Origin: Alphaproteobacteria bacterium
GTDB taxonomy: Bacteria; Pseudomonadota; Alphaproteobacteria; Reyranellales; Reyranellaceae
Direction of reading: 5' to 3'
Length of the DNA: 64,000 nt
NCBI GenBank assembly: GCA_019635875.1
Contig: JAHBYP010000003.1
Location: 124,001 to 188,000 of the forward strand
Part shown: piece by piece, positions 35,294-44,250 of the stretch
How positions within the stretch are numbered: the stretch's first letter is position 1
How the letters are laid out: each line of letters starts with the position of its first letter
The notes under the pieces: generated by a model
The model's database searches: none
Told to the model about the DNA's origin: nothing
The model's input: the letters and a program-made list of their open reading frames with translations, nothing else
Made by a program: the position numbers and the translations under genes

Positions 35294-36130
35294 ATGACCG
35301 TGCACGTCGCCCAGATCTCCGATACCCATCTCAGCGCCGACAAACCGTTCTTCAACGCCAACTTCGCCCGCCTGGGCGAGGCGCTGCACGAGGCGGCCGT
35401 CGACCTGGTGATCAACAGCGGCGACGTCTCGCTGAACGGCGCTGATCTCGATGTCGACCTGCGCCGCGCCCACGGCCTGCACGAGGCGCTCGACCTCGAC
35501 TGGCTGGCGATCCCCGGCAACCACGACATCGGCGACAGCCAGGGCATCGGCTCGAAGCAGCCGATCGACGAGAACCGCCGCGCGCGCTACCGCGCGGTCT
35601 TCGGCGAGGATTATTGGGCGCATGATGTCCCCGGCTGGCGGCTGATCGGCGTCAATGCGCAGCTCGCCGGCTCCGATCTCGCGGCCGACGCCGACCAGGG
35701 CAGTTTCGTGCGCCACGCGGCGTCGACCGCCAATGGCCGCTCGATCGCGCTTTTCGTGCACAAGCCGCTCTACGACGCCTCGCCGGCCGAGACCATCCTC
35801 GGCGGACGTTTCCTGCCGCCGGCGGCGCGCGGCGGTCTGCTGTCGGCCTTCAACGGCGCGAAGCTGCGCCTGGTCGCCTGCGGCCACGTGCACCAGTTCC
35901 GCGACACCGATGGCGGCGACTGGCGCAACGTCTGGGCACCCTCGACGGCGTTCATCCTGCCAGACTTCTTTCAGCCGGCGTACGGGCCGAAGGTCGTCGG
36001 CTATGTCGACCACGCCTTCCACGCCGACGGCACGGTCGACAGCCGCCTCGTCCAGCCGCCGGCTTTGACGCAGCACAATCTCGAGACGATCCCCGAAGCC
36101 TACGGCGATCTGCGCATGCACCGGCATTGA
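35294..36130 (+). CDS. Calcineurin-like phosphoesterase, second of a tandem pair
   Basis: 278 residues, paralogous to the gene just before it across its whole length: AQISDTHLSADKPFFNANFARL, SGDVSLNG, AIPGNHDIGDS, CGHVHQF and APSTAFILPDFF line up with the first copy. The ATG at 35294 has GGAGG 6 nt upstream; an ATG at 35267 would add residues not seen in the twin. Both copies keep the metal ligands, so neither looks dead. The two probably arose by local duplication. Confidence 0.88.
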   Translation: MTVHVAQISDTHLSADKPFFNANFARLGEALHEAAVDLVINSGDVSLNGADLDVDLRRAHGLHEALDLDWLAIPGNHDIGDSQGIGSKQPIDENRRARYRAVFGEDYWAHDVPGWRLIGVNAQLAGSDLAADADQGSFVRHAASTANGRSIALFVHKPLYDASPAETILGGRFLPPAARGGLLSAFNGAKLRLVACGHVHQFRDTDGGDWRNVWAPSTAFILPDFFQPAYGPKVVGYVDHAFHADGTVDSRLVQPPALTQHNLETIPEAYGDLRMHRH

Positions 36131-36135
36131 TCATC

Positions 36136-36203
36136 TGTCATCCCGAGCGCAGCGAGGGACCCAGGCCGAACGCCCTCGATCCCTCGCTGCGCTCGGGATG
36201 ACA
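36136..36203. repeat. Family A palindrome, copy A9
   Basis: Arms TGTCATCCCGAGCGCAGCGA... and ...TCGCTGCGCTCGGGATGACA are almost perfect complements with a short loop. It sits between convergent phosphoesterase and desaturase genes. Confidence 0.9.
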
Positions 36204-36213
36204 GAGTAGCGAA

Positions 36214-37209
36214 TCAGATATGCACGGGGCCGCTCACACGGCCGGAATCGGGCGGACCGTCGATCAGCTTCGACGTGGCACGCCTGAGCACCTCGAGATA
36301 GCCGCGGCGCAGCTCCATCCTCGGCCCGAAGCCGCCGCCCAGCAGGGCGCGATGCGCAGCGGGCAGACGCCAGCACGGCACGAACAGGAACAGGTGGTGC
36401 TCGAGGTGGTAGTTCACCCAGTAGGGCGCGATCAGCAGCCGCTCGAGCCAGTTCGCCTTCGTCGTGCGCGTGTTGCGCAGCGGATCGTCGTTGTCGGGCA
36501 CGACGGCGTGCTCGGCGATGTTCCTGACGCGGCTGACGAGCTGGTACCACGTCGCCATCGGCAGCAGCCATAGCGCCGGATAGAGCCACCAATGGCCCAG
36601 CGCGCTCAGGCCCGCGAGCAGGATGGCGTTGGTGACGAAGAAGCCACGCTCGTTGCGCAGCAGGTTGAGCAGGCGCCTGCCGAGAGCCTGATCGCGCGGC
36701 CCGATGGCGCGCAGGACCTGCTCGCTGCGGCGCTGATAGGCGGTCTGCCCGGTCATGTCGCGCAGCACCTTGCGCCACAGGCTGTTGCGCGTGATCGGGA
36801 ACGGCGCCGACAGGCCAAGATCGGGATCCTCGGGCTGCTGTGTATGGCGGTGATGCGAGAGGTGATAAGGCCGGTACAGCGCCAGGCTGGCACCGACCGG
36901 CGCGCCGCACAGCCAGGTGCCGGCCCAGTCGTTCAGCCGCCTGTCGTCGAACAGCACGCCATGCGCGGCGTCGTGCATCAGGATGGCGATGCCGAGCTGG
37001 CGCGCGCCGATCACCGTGACGGCGACGATGAAGGTCAGTGGGTTGGGCCACCACGCGAAGAGCGCCATGGCGCCGAAGATCAGGCCCCAGGCGTGCAGCA
37101 GCAGCAGCGCGCCCACGAGGTCGGACTTGCCGCGCAGGGCGGCGATCTGCTCGCTGCTGACGTAGTCGTGCGGTTTGGCCAGCATCTGGCGCAAGCCTGA
37201 GCGCGCCAT
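36214..37209 (-). CDS. Fatty acid desaturase family protein
   Basis: 331 residues with three histidine boxes: LMHDAAHG, YHLSHHRHTQQP and YHLEHHLF, which bind the di-iron centre of membrane desaturases. Four or so hydrophobic segments are visible around residues 35-110 and 195-225. It would introduce a double bond or hydroxyl into acyl chains or carotenoid-type substrates in the inner membrane. Short divergent gap (41 nt) with the alpha/beta hydrolase gene. Electron donor genes are not nearby. Confidence 0.9.
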   Translation of the reverse strand: MARSGLRQMLAKPHDYVSSEQIAALRGKSDLVGALLLLHAWGLIFGAMALFAWWPNPLTFIVAVTVIGARQLGIAILMHDAAHGVLFDDRRLNDWAGTWLCGAPVGASLALYRPYHLSHHRHTQQPEDPDLGLSAPFPITRNSLWRKVLRDMTGQTAYQRRSEQVLRAIGPRDQALGRRLLNLLRNERGFFVTNAILLAGLSALGHWWLYPALWLLPMATWYQLVSRVRNIAEHAVVPDNDDPLRNTRTTKANWLERLLIAPYWVNYHLEHHLFLFVPCWRLPAAHRALLGGGFGPRMELRRGYLEVLRRATSKLIDGPPDSGRVSGPVHI

Positions 37210-37250
37210 GCCGGCCTGTCAACGCGGCAGGAATGGCCTAAGTTAGGCCC

Positions 37251-38150
37251 ATGACCAACAAGCACATTCGCACCGACGTTCTCGACATTGCCTGGGAGGA
37301 CCACGGCTCTGCGGTCGGCGCGCCGGTGATCCTGCTGCACGGCTTCCCCTACGACGTGCGCGCCTACGACGAGGTGGCGCCGCGGCTGGCGGCGGCGGGC
37401 ATGCGCGTGCTGGTGCCCTACCTGCGCGGCTACGGCCCGACGCGCTTCCTGTCGCAAGACACGCCGCGCTCGGGCGAGCAGGCGGCGCTGGGTCATGACC
37501 TGCTGCAGTTCATGGACGCGCTGCGCATCGCGCGCGCCACGCTGGCCGGCTACGACTGGGGCGGCCGCGCCGCCTGCATCGTCGCCGCGCTGTGGCCGGA
37601 GCGCGTCGCCGGCCTGGTAAGCTGCGGCGGCTACAACATCCAGGACATCGCCGCCTCGGTCGAGCCGGCGCCGGCCGAGCAGGAGCACCGCTTCTGGTAC
37701 CAGTACTACTTCCACACCGAGCGTGGCCGCGCCGGCCTGACCAGGAACCGCCGCGAATTCTGCCGCCTGCTGTGGCGCCTGTGGTCGCCGGAATGGCAGT
37801 TCGACGAGGCGACGTTCGAGAAGACTGCGTCCTCCTTCGACAATCCCGACTTCGTCGATGTGGTGATCCAGTCCTACCGCCACCGCTACGGCTACGCGCC
37901 GGGTGACCCTGCGGTCGCGCCGATCGAGGCGAGGCTGGCGCAGCGGCCAAAGATCACCGTGCCGACCAAGGTGCTGCACGGCGGCCACGACGGCGTTGGG
38001 CCGGCCGCGCAATCAGAGAAGCACCAGCGCTTCTTCACCGGCCCATACCAGCGCCGCCTGCTGCCGCGCATCGGCCACAACGTGCCGCAGGAAGCCCCGA
38101 TCGACTTTGCCGCCGCCATCCTCGACCTCGCCAAGGAACACCGTCCATGA
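37251..38150 (+). CDS. Alpha/beta hydrolase, epoxide hydrolase/haloalkane dehalogenase type
   Basis: 299 residues. HGFPYDVRAYDEV holds the oxyanion region; the nucleophile elbow GYDWGGR has aspartate, as in epoxide hydrolases and dehalogenases; GHNVPQEAP gives the histidine and HGGHDGVGP the acid. The cap domain RFWYQYYFHTERG is typical of this group. Its stop overlaps the start of the next gene (ATGA), implying coupling. Substrate cannot be assigned. Confidence 0.89.
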   Translation: MTNKHIRTDVLDIAWEDHGSAVGAPVILLHGFPYDVRAYDEVAPRLAAAGMRVLVPYLRGYGPTRFLSQDTPRSGEQAALGHDLLQFMDALRIARATLAGYDWGGRAACIVAALWPERVAGLVSCGGYNIQDIAASVEPAPAEQEHRFWYQYYFHTERGRAGLTRNRREFCRLLWRLWSPEWQFDEATFEKTASSFDNPDFVDVVIQSYRHRYGYAPGDPAVAPIEARLAQRPKITVPTKVLHGGHDGVGPAAQSEKHQRFFTGPYQRRLLPRIGHNVPQEAPIDFAAAILDLAKEHRP

Positions 38151-38761
38151 CCTCGATCGCTCTCATCGGCGCCGCCGGCAGTATCGGCAGCCGCATCCTC
38201 GACGAGGCGCTGGGTCGCGGTCATCCTGTCACCGGCACGACCCGCGATGCCGCGAAGTTGCCGCCTCGCGCCAACCTCACGCCAAGGGTGGTCAACACGG
38301 CCGATGTCGGCGCGCTGGCCGCCGTGCTTGGAGGTCACGACGTGGTTGTCGCCTCGATCAAGTGGAACGAGGCGGACATCCATCAGGTGCTCGACGCGAT
38401 CCGTCGCGCCGGCGTGAAACGCGCATTGTTCGTGATCGGTGCCGGCAGCCTTCTGCGCAGCGACGGCCGCACGCATTTCGAGCACATGGCCGAGAAGGGC
38501 GTGCAGCCGCCGACCTCGAAGCCGGCGGCGCTGGCCTACGACGCGATCCGGGCCGCCGACGATCTCGACTGGACCGCGATCTCGCCGGCGGCGTCGATCC
38601 AGCCGGGCGAGCGCACGGGCAAGTTCCGCCTCGGGCTCGACCACCTACTGGAGGACGACAAAGGCGTGAGCCTGATTTCGCGCGAGGACTTCGCCGTCGC
38701 CATCCTCGACGAGATCGAGACGCCGAAGCACGTGAGGCGGCGCTTCACCGCGGCATACTAG
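38147..38761 (+). CDS. NAD(P)H-binding SDR-like protein (atypical, YwnB type)
   Basis: 204 residues. SIALIGAAGSIGSRILDEALGRGHPVTG binds the dinucleotide; SIKWNEADIHQVLDAI and AALAYDAIRAAD-LDWTAISPAASIQPGERTG match NAD(P)H-binding proteins of the YwnB/BLVRB-like group that lack YxxxK. It is coupled to the hydrolase gene by a 4-nt overlap. Its stop overlaps the stop of the convergent GST gene (CTAG). Confidence 0.82.
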   Translation: MTSIALIGAAGSIGSRILDEALGRGHPVTGTTRDAAKLPPRANLTPRVVNTADVGALAAVLGGHDVVVASIKWNEADIHQVLDAIRRAGVKRALFVIGAGSLLRSDGRTHFEHMAEKGVQPPTSKPAALAYDAIRAADDLDWTAISPAASIQPGERTGKFRLGLDHLLEDDKGVSLISREDFAVAILDEIETPKHVRRRFTAAY

Positions 38762-39366
38762 GGCGCGGCGAGCGCGCGCTGGAATGCGGGCCGCCCGTGC
38801 AGGCGGGCGCGGTACGCGGCGGTGCGCGGGCCGAGCAGATTGTCGAGGCCGAACAGGCCGACGAGGTGCAGCGGATAGCCGAGCGAAATGTCGGCCAGCG
38901 TGAACCGGCGGGCAGCGAGAAACTCGCATCCCTCCAGATGCTTCTCCAGCGAGGTCAGCCGGATGCCGGCGTTGTCGCGCGCGTCGGCCATGATGGCGTC
39001 GATGTCCGGGCTCTTGCGCTCGAGGCGGCCGACCGTCGCAATGCGCGACAGCGGCGTCATCAGCGTCGACTCGCCGTACCACAGCCATTGCAGGAACTGG
39101 ATTCGATCCGACTCGCCCGGTGCAACGATCAAGGATGGATCGTGCTTCGCGGCCAGGTGCTCGCAGATCGCCATCGACTCGGTCAGCACCTGCCCATCAT
39201 CGACCAGCGCCGGCACGGCACCGGTCGGATTGACCGACAGATACTCGGGCTGCAGCCTGCGTGGCGGAAACTGCAGCGACTTCACCTCGGCCTTGATTCC
39301 GAGCTCCTCGAGAATCCACAGCACGCGCAGCGAGCGCGTATTGCGGGCATGGAAAACGGTCAGCAT
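38758..39366 (-). CDS. Glutathione S-transferase family protein
   Basis: 202 residues. MLTVFHARNTRSLRVLWILEEL, NPTGAVPALVDDG and LTESMAICEHLA form the glutathione-binding thioredoxin domain with serine/asparagine at the catalytic start; RRFTLADISLGYPL is the C-terminal helical signature. The start overlaps the stop of the M20 peptidase gene (ATGA), so the two share a transcript. Function likely in detoxification. Confidence 0.9.
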   Translation of the reverse strand: MLTVFHARNTRSLRVLWILEELGIKAEVKSLQFPPRRLQPEYLSVNPTGAVPALVDDGQVLTESMAICEHLAAKHDPSLIVAPGESDRIQFLQWLWYGESTLMTPLSRIATVGRLERKSPDIDAIMADARDNAGIRLTSLEKHLEGCEFLAARRFTLADISLGYPLHLVGLFGLDNLLGPRTAAYRARLHGRPAFQRALAAP

Positions 39367-40511
39367 CAGTCGAGCGTCTCGAAGAGGCGTGCCGCCAGGT
39401 AGGTGCGCGACATCAGCGACGAATAGTAGATCTGCTCGAAGGCGGCATGCGCGCCCTTGCCGTCGGCGCCCAGGCCGTCGAGCGTCGGGATGCCGAGCGC
39501 GGCGGTGAAGTTGCCGTCGCTGCCGCCGCCGGTCAGCGGCACGTCGTTGAGCTCCTTGCCGATCTCGGCGTAGATCGCACGCGCCTTGCCGAACAGCGCC
39601 TCGATCCCGGCATCCTTGCGGTAGGGCGGCCGGTTCATGCCGCCTTCGACCTTCACTTCGACATCCTCGCCGATCGCCTGCAGGCCGAGCAGCGCCGCCT
39701 CCATCTCGGCCGCGGTCGCGGCATCGGGCACGCGCAGATCGACCTCCGCGGTGGCCTCGGCCGGCACGACGTTGACGCCGGTGCCGCCGCTGACCAGGCC
39801 GACATTCACCGTGATGTCGCGGCCGTAATCCGTCATCGCCTCGATGCGCACGATCTGGCGCGCCAACTCGAGGATGGCGCTGCGGCCGTCCTGGTGGCGC
39901 ACGCCGGAATGGCTGGCGCGTCCTCTCACCGTGACGACAAAGCGCCCGACGCCCTTGCGCGAGGTCACCACGCGATCGCCGTCGCGGCCGGGCTCCATCA
40001 CCAGCGCGTACTTGGCGTGCCGCGCCGCCGCCTCGATGCGCGCGCGCGAGGTCGGGCTGCCGACCTCCTCCTCCGGAATGAACAGGAAGGTCACCGGCAG
40101 CCGGCTCTTCTTGCCCTGCCGGATCAGGTGGCGCATGGCGTAGTAGGCGATGTAGCCGCCGGCCTTCATGTCGTAGATGCCGGGGCCGAAGATCGCGTCG
40201 CCCTCGCGGCGAACCTTCAGGTCCTTCTCGATCATGCCGATCGGATGCACGGTGTCGAGGTGGGCCAGCACCAGGATGCCCGGCCCCTCGCCCCACGGCG
40301 TCCTGCATTCGAGGATGTCGCCGAAGCCGTCGCGCCCGGGCGTGCGCTCGATCTTCATGCCCAGCCCGGCCATCTGGCCCTCGACCTTGTCGACGACGCG
40401 GTTGACCGCGGCCGCATCGTGGCTCGGGCTTTCGATCTCCACCCACTCGACGATGCCGGCGAGCACCTCGTCGGCATCGATGCGCGGTTCGTTCTTCAGC
40501 GGCGTGTCCAT
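39366..40511 (-). CDS. M20 metallopeptidase (carboxypeptidase G2/glutamate carboxypeptidase-like)
   Basis: 381 residues. VLAHLDTVHPIG, GPGIYDMKAGGY and IPEEEVGS carry the zinc ligands and catalytic glutamate of family M20A; ASHSGVRHQDGRSAI is the dimerisation-domain histidine region and GGGSDGNFTAAL the C-terminal metal motif. No signal peptide is seen, so it is probably cytoplasmic. It hydrolyses a C-terminal amino acid from a peptide or amide. First gene of a two-gene minus-strand operon behind repeat B5. Confidence 0.91.
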   Translation of the reverse strand: MDTPLKNEPRIDADEVLAGIVEWVEIESPSHDAAAVNRVVDKVEGQMAGLGMKIERTPGRDGFGDILECRTPWGEGPGILVLAHLDTVHPIGMIEKDLKVRREGDAIFGPGIYDMKAGGYIAYYAMRHLIRQGKKSRLPVTFLFIPEEEVGSPTSRARIEAAARHAKYALVMEPGRDGDRVVTSRKGVGRFVVTVRGRASHSGVRHQDGRSAILELARQIVRIEAMTDYGRDITVNVGLVSGGTGVNVVPAEATAEVDLRVPDAATAAEMEAALLGLQAIGEDVEVKVEGGMNRPPYRKDAGIEALFGKARAIYAEIGKELNDVPLTGGGSDGNFTAALGIPTLDGLGADGKGAHAAFEQIYYSSLMSRTYLAARLFETLD

Positions 40512-40530
40512 GTCCTCCTACTCCTGTACT

Positions 40531-40686
40531 CCCTTCTCCCCGCGAAGGCGGGGAGAAGGTGCCGAGCGCAGCGAGGCGAATGAGGGGCTTCGCGGCGCAT
40601 CAACAGCATCGATCCAGTTGCACGGTCGCGAAAGCCCCTCATCCGGCGCTTCGCGCCACCTTCTCCCCGCCTTCGCGGGGAGAAGG
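40531..40686. repeat. Family B long mosaic palindrome, copy B5
   Basis: About 156 bp. Outer hairpins match B1 and B3. The left module is GCCGAGCGCAGCGAGGC (with the family A core) and the right one GGCGCTTCGCGCC. The inner GAGGGGCTTCGCG pairs with CGCGAAAGCCCCTC. Confidence 0.85.
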
Positions 40687-40694
40687 AAAATCAG

Positions 40695-41612
40695 TCAGAT
40701 CGGATCCCAGGTGAAGTACTCGGGCGAACGCCGCATGTCGATGAAGCCGGGCTTCAGCGCCGGCACCGCCGTCTCGGCGATCTTCTCGAGCGTCCAGCCG
40801 TCCGACATGTGCACCGAGCGCACCGGGCGGTTGGCCGAGAACAGCATGATCTCGTTCATGCGCACGCCGAAGATCTGCGAGGTCACGCCCTCGGCCGCGT
40901 CGCTCAGCAGGAACACCGCCATCGGCGCCACCTTGGCCGCGGTCATCTTCTTCGACCGTTCCAGCCGCGCCACCTGCTGCGGCGTGTCGGCGGGGATGGT
41001 GCCGATCATGCGCGTCCAGGCGAAGGGCGAGATGCAGTTGGAGCGCACGTTGAACGCCGCCATGTCGAGCGCGATCGAGCGCGACAGGCCGACGATGCCC
41101 ATCTTGGCCGCCGAGTAGTTCGCCTGGCCGAAATTGCCGACGAGGCCCGAGGTCGAGGTGAAGTGCACGAAGGCGCCCGACTTCTGCTCCTTGAAGTAGT
41201 TGGCGGCGGCGCGGCTGACGTTGAAGCAGCCGTTGAGATGCACGTCGATGACCTGCTTCCAGTCGAGATGGCTCATGCGGTGGAAGATGCGGTCGCGCAG
41301 GATGCCGGCGTTGTTGATCACACCATCGATCCTGCCGAAGGTCTCCACCGCCTGCTTGATCATCGCTTCGGCCGAGGCCGGATCGGACACGCTGCCGAAA
41401 TTCGGCACGGCGACGCCGCCCGCCGCCTTGATCTCGTCGCAGACCTTCTGCGCCGGGGTGGAGCTGCCGGCGCCCTCGCCGTCGACCGCGCCGCCCAGGT
41501 CGTTGACCACGACCTTGGCGCCCTCGGCGGCCGCGAGCAGCGCCATCTCGCGCCCGATGCCGCCGCCCGAACCGGTCACCAGCACCACCTTGTCCTTCAG
41601 CATGTTCGGCAT
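40695..41612 (-). CDS. SDR oxidoreductase, MFE-2/3-hydroxyacyl-CoA dehydrogenase-like
   Basis: 305 residues. VTGSGGGIGREMALLAAAEGAKVVVNDLGG binds NAD, NNAGILRD follows, and serine/tyrosine/lysine sit in TSTSGLVGNFGQANYSAAK. The NDLGG and NNAGILRDRIFHRM pattern is that of the dehydrogenase domain of peroxisomal multifunctional enzyme 2, implying 3-hydroxyacyl-CoA oxidation. The C-terminal 60 residues are longer than in FabG. Start at 41612 has GGGAAG upstream. Confidence 0.88.
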   Translation of the reverse strand: MPNMLKDKVVLVTGSGGGIGREMALLAAAEGAKVVVNDLGGAVDGEGAGSSTPAQKVCDEIKAAGGVAVPNFGSVSDPASAEAMIKQAVETFGRIDGVINNAGILRDRIFHRMSHLDWKQVIDVHLNGCFNVSRAAANYFKEQKSGAFVHFTSTSGLVGNFGQANYSAAKMGIVGLSRSIALDMAAFNVRSNCISPFAWTRMIGTIPADTPQQVARLERSKKMTAAKVAPMAVFLLSDAAEGVTSQIFGVRMNEIMLFSANRPVRSVHMSDGWTLEKIAETAVPALKPGFIDMRRSPEYFTWDPI

Positions 41613-41710
41613 GTCGGGCTTCCCTCTCCAATCGATTCGCCGCGGCCATTTAGGCCGATTGGCGCGCCGATGGAAAGCGCGGCAGCTATGCGCGGGCCCG
41701 TGCCGTTTCG

Positions 41711-42697
41711 CTATTCGTACCCGCCGATGATCGGCAGGATCTCGCCGGTGATGTAGCTGGAGCAATGCGACGAGGCGAGGAAGACGAAGGCCGGCGCGAT
41801 CTCCTCGGGCTGGGCCGGCCGCTTCATCGGCGTCCTTGCACCGAACTCCGCCACGTCCTCGGCCTTCTTGTCCGCCGGATTGAGCGGCGTCCACACCGGC
41901 CCGGGCGCCACGGCGTTGACCCGGATGCCGCGCGGCAGCAGGTGGCTGGCCAGCGAGCGGGTGAAGGCATGGATGCCGCCCTTGGTCATCGAGTAGTCGA
42001 GCAGCGCCTTGCTGCCGTGCAGACCGGTCACCGAGCCGTTGTTGATGATCGCACCGCCCTTGCCGAGGTGCGGCGCCGCAGCGCGCGCCATGAAGAAATA
42101 GCCATAGAGATTGGTCTTCAAGGTGCGGTCGAAGTGTTCCTCGGTCAGCGCCTCGATCTCGGTCTCGTGCAGCTGGAAAGCGGCGTTGTTGACCAGCACG
42201 TCGAGCCGGCCCAACCGATCCACGGTGCGCTTCACCGCCGTCTCGCAGAACCTGGCCTTCGATACGTCGCCGGCGATCACCAGGCATCGCCGGCCCTCGG
42301 CCTCGACGGCCTGGCGGGTGATCTCGGCGTCTTCCGCCTCGTCGAGATGGACGATGGTGACGTCGGCGCCCTCGCGCGCGAACAGCACGGCGACGGAACG
42401 GCCGATGCCGGAATCGCCGCCGGTGATCAGCGCCACCTTGTCCTGAAGCTTGCCCGAGCCCTTGTAGAACGGCGCGTCGTAGAGCGGCGCCGGATCGAGA
42501 CGCGACTCCTCGCCCGGCTTGGCCTGATGCTGCCTGGGAAACGGCGGCTCGGGATAGTGGCGCGCCCCGGCCTGGATCGCCAAGCGGCTCTTGCGGCTCG
42601 GCCGCCGCCGATCCGCCCGATCCACGCGACGCTGCAGGGCACGATGCTTGGACGCCGTACGGCGCGCCGCGCGAGTCGCATTCGCTGACGAGGCCAT
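41711..42697 (-). CDS. SDR oxidoreductase with N-terminal extension (YghA/general stress protein 39-like)
   Basis: About 328 residues. The first ~85 are basic and proline-rich (KPGEESRLDPAPLYDAPFYKGSGKL), then ALITGGDSGIGRSVAVLFAREGADV binds NAD(P). NNGSVTGLHGS-LLDYSMTKGGIHAF gives serine, tyrosine and lysine. Such proteins are widespread stress-associated dehydrogenases. GGAGGG overlaps the ATG at 42703, whereas the ATG at 42697 has ideal spacing, so I chose it. It is not coupled to its neighbours. Confidence 0.87.
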   Translation of the reverse strand: MASSANATRAARRTASKHRALQRRVDRADRRRPSRKSRLAIQAGARHYPEPPFPRQHQAKPGEESRLDPAPLYDAPFYKGSGKLQDKVALITGGDSGIGRSVAVLFAREGADVTIVHLDEAEDAEITRQAVEAEGRRCLVIAGDVSKARFCETAVKRTVDRLGRLDVLVNNAAFQLHETEIEALTEEHFDRTLKTNLYGYFFMARAAAPHLGKGGAIINNGSVTGLHGSKALLDYSMTKGGIHAFTRSLASHLLPRGIRVNAVAPGPVWTPLNPADKKAEDVAEFGARTPMKRPAQPEEIAPAFVFLASSHCSSYITGEILPIIGGYE

Positions 42698-42757
42698 GTC
42701 CATCCCTCCGCCGATCCGTGGTGTCAGGCCAACGCCACGTCCGGCGGCGAGTTCCTG

Positions 42758-44185
42758 CTAGTCGTCGAGCTCCAGCGCCTGCCGGGCGGGACAGGCGAAC
42801 GTCCAGATGACGCCAGCCGGCGCGTACTCGAGCTTCGCCTTGCCGCCCAGCGTGCCCGACACCATGCGCTCGATCACCGTCTGCCCGAACCCGGTGCGTG
42901 TCGGCGTCTGGACGGGCGGCCCGTCGTGCTCCGACCAGCCCATCGAGAAATCGCGCCCCTCGCCCTGGCCGGTCAGCGACCAGACGATACGGACCCGGCC
43001 GCCGTCCTGCGACAGCGCGCCGTACTTCACGGAGTTGGTCGCCAGCTCATGCAGCGCCATGCCGACCGCCTGGGTCGCCGACGGCAGGAGCCGCACCGGC
43101 GGCCCGTCGATGCGGAGGCGCCGGCCGGCATCGGCGAAGTGCGCCACCTGCGATTCGACGAGCCGGGCCAGATCCACGCCGTTCCAGTTGCCCGACACCA
43201 GCAGGTTGTTGGACGCGGCGATGCCCGAGATGCGCTGCGACAGGCGTTCGGCATAGGTCCTGGGGTCGCCGCTGTCGACGGTCTGTCGGGCGATGGCCTG
43301 GATCACCGCCAGGAGGTTGTTGGCCCGATGATTGACCTCGTGCATCAGCAGGCGGTTGTCCTCCTCCGCCTTCTTGCGCTCGGTGATGTCGAGCGCCGAG
43401 GTCAGCAGGCACTGCTCGCCGCGCAGCTCGACCAGGGCACCGGACAGCAGGTAGGTGCGCGGCCCCCGGCTGCCGCGCAGCACCGTCTCCAGCTCGGTGA
43501 AATAGCCCTGCTTCTCCAGCAGGTCGCGCACGAGGCGGTGATTGTCCGGATCGTTGTAGAACCCCAGATCGCGCACGGTGCGGCCGATGACCTGCTCGCG
43601 CGTCAGCCCGCTGGCACGCAGGCCGGCGGCGTTGATGTCGACGTAGCGGCCCTCCTTCAGCGTCGTGATGCTCATGGGATGGGCGGCGGCGTTGAACGCC
43701 TTGGAGAAGCGCTCCTCGCTCTCACGCAGTGCGCCCTCGAAACGCTTGCGCTCGGTGACATCGATGTCGACGCCGCTGTAGCGCACCGGCTTGCCGGACC
43801 TGTCGCGCACCACCCGCCCGCGGCCGAAGATCCAGCGCAGCTCGCCGTCCGACGGGCGGATGATGCGGTACTCCGAATCGTACACGTCGATCCCTTCGGC
43901 CACGGAGCGCTGGAAGCCGTCGATGACCCGGGGCGCGTCGTCGGGATGGCGCACCGCGCGGATCACATCGGCATGCACCGGCGCAGCCGAGGGCTCCAGC
44001 CCCATCAGCCGGAAAAAGGTCGGGGTGGCGCGAACCAGGTCGGTGGCGAGGTCGCGATCCCAGATGCCGATGCCGGCCGATTGCTCGGCCAGTGCGAGCA
44101 GCTCGTAGCTCTCCCGCAGGGCATCGCTGAGGTCCCGAGGATCGTCGGTGTCGGACGCGAAGAACGACGGGGTCGGGGTTGTCAT
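42758..44185 (-). CDS. PAS-domain sensor histidine kinase, HWE/HisKA_2 type
   Basis: 475 residues, no membrane helix. Two PAS domains lie at about 25-155 and 160-275 (each ending DVTERK or DITERKK). The phosphoacceptor box is LLMHEVNHRANNLLAVIQAIA with histidine at about 293, and the ATPase domain contains ALHELATNSVKYGAL, WSEHDGPPV and GFGQTVIERMV, the pattern of HWE kinases common in alphaproteobacteria. The cytoplasmic PAS domains suggest light, redox or ligand input. No response regulator gene is in the window. Confidence 0.91.
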   Translation of the reverse strand: MTTPTPSFFASDTDDPRDLSDALRESYELLALAEQSAGIGIWDRDLATDLVRATPTFFRLMGLEPSAAPVHADVIRAVRHPDDAPRVIDGFQRSVAEGIDVYDSEYRIIRPSDGELRWIFGRGRVVRDRSGKPVRYSGVDIDVTERKRFEGALRESEERFSKAFNAAAHPMSITTLKEGRYVDINAAGLRASGLTREQVIGRTVRDLGFYNDPDNHRLVRDLLEKQGYFTELETVLRGSRGPRTYLLSGALVELRGEQCLLTSALDITERKKAEEDNRLLMHEVNHRANNLLAVIQAIARQTVDSGDPRTYAERLSQRISGIAASNNLLVSGNWNGVDLARLVESQVAHFADAGRRLRIDGPPVRLLPSATQAVGMALHELATNSVKYGALSQDGGRVRIVWSLTGQGEGRDFSMGWSEHDGPPVQTPTRTGFGQTVIERMVSGTLGGKAKLEYAPAGVIWTFACPARQALELDD

Positions 44186-44250
44186 GGGCCTGACCAGCGG
44201 GACGGCCGGCAACCCTAGGCAACACGCCGGATTTCGACAAGGACACTCGA

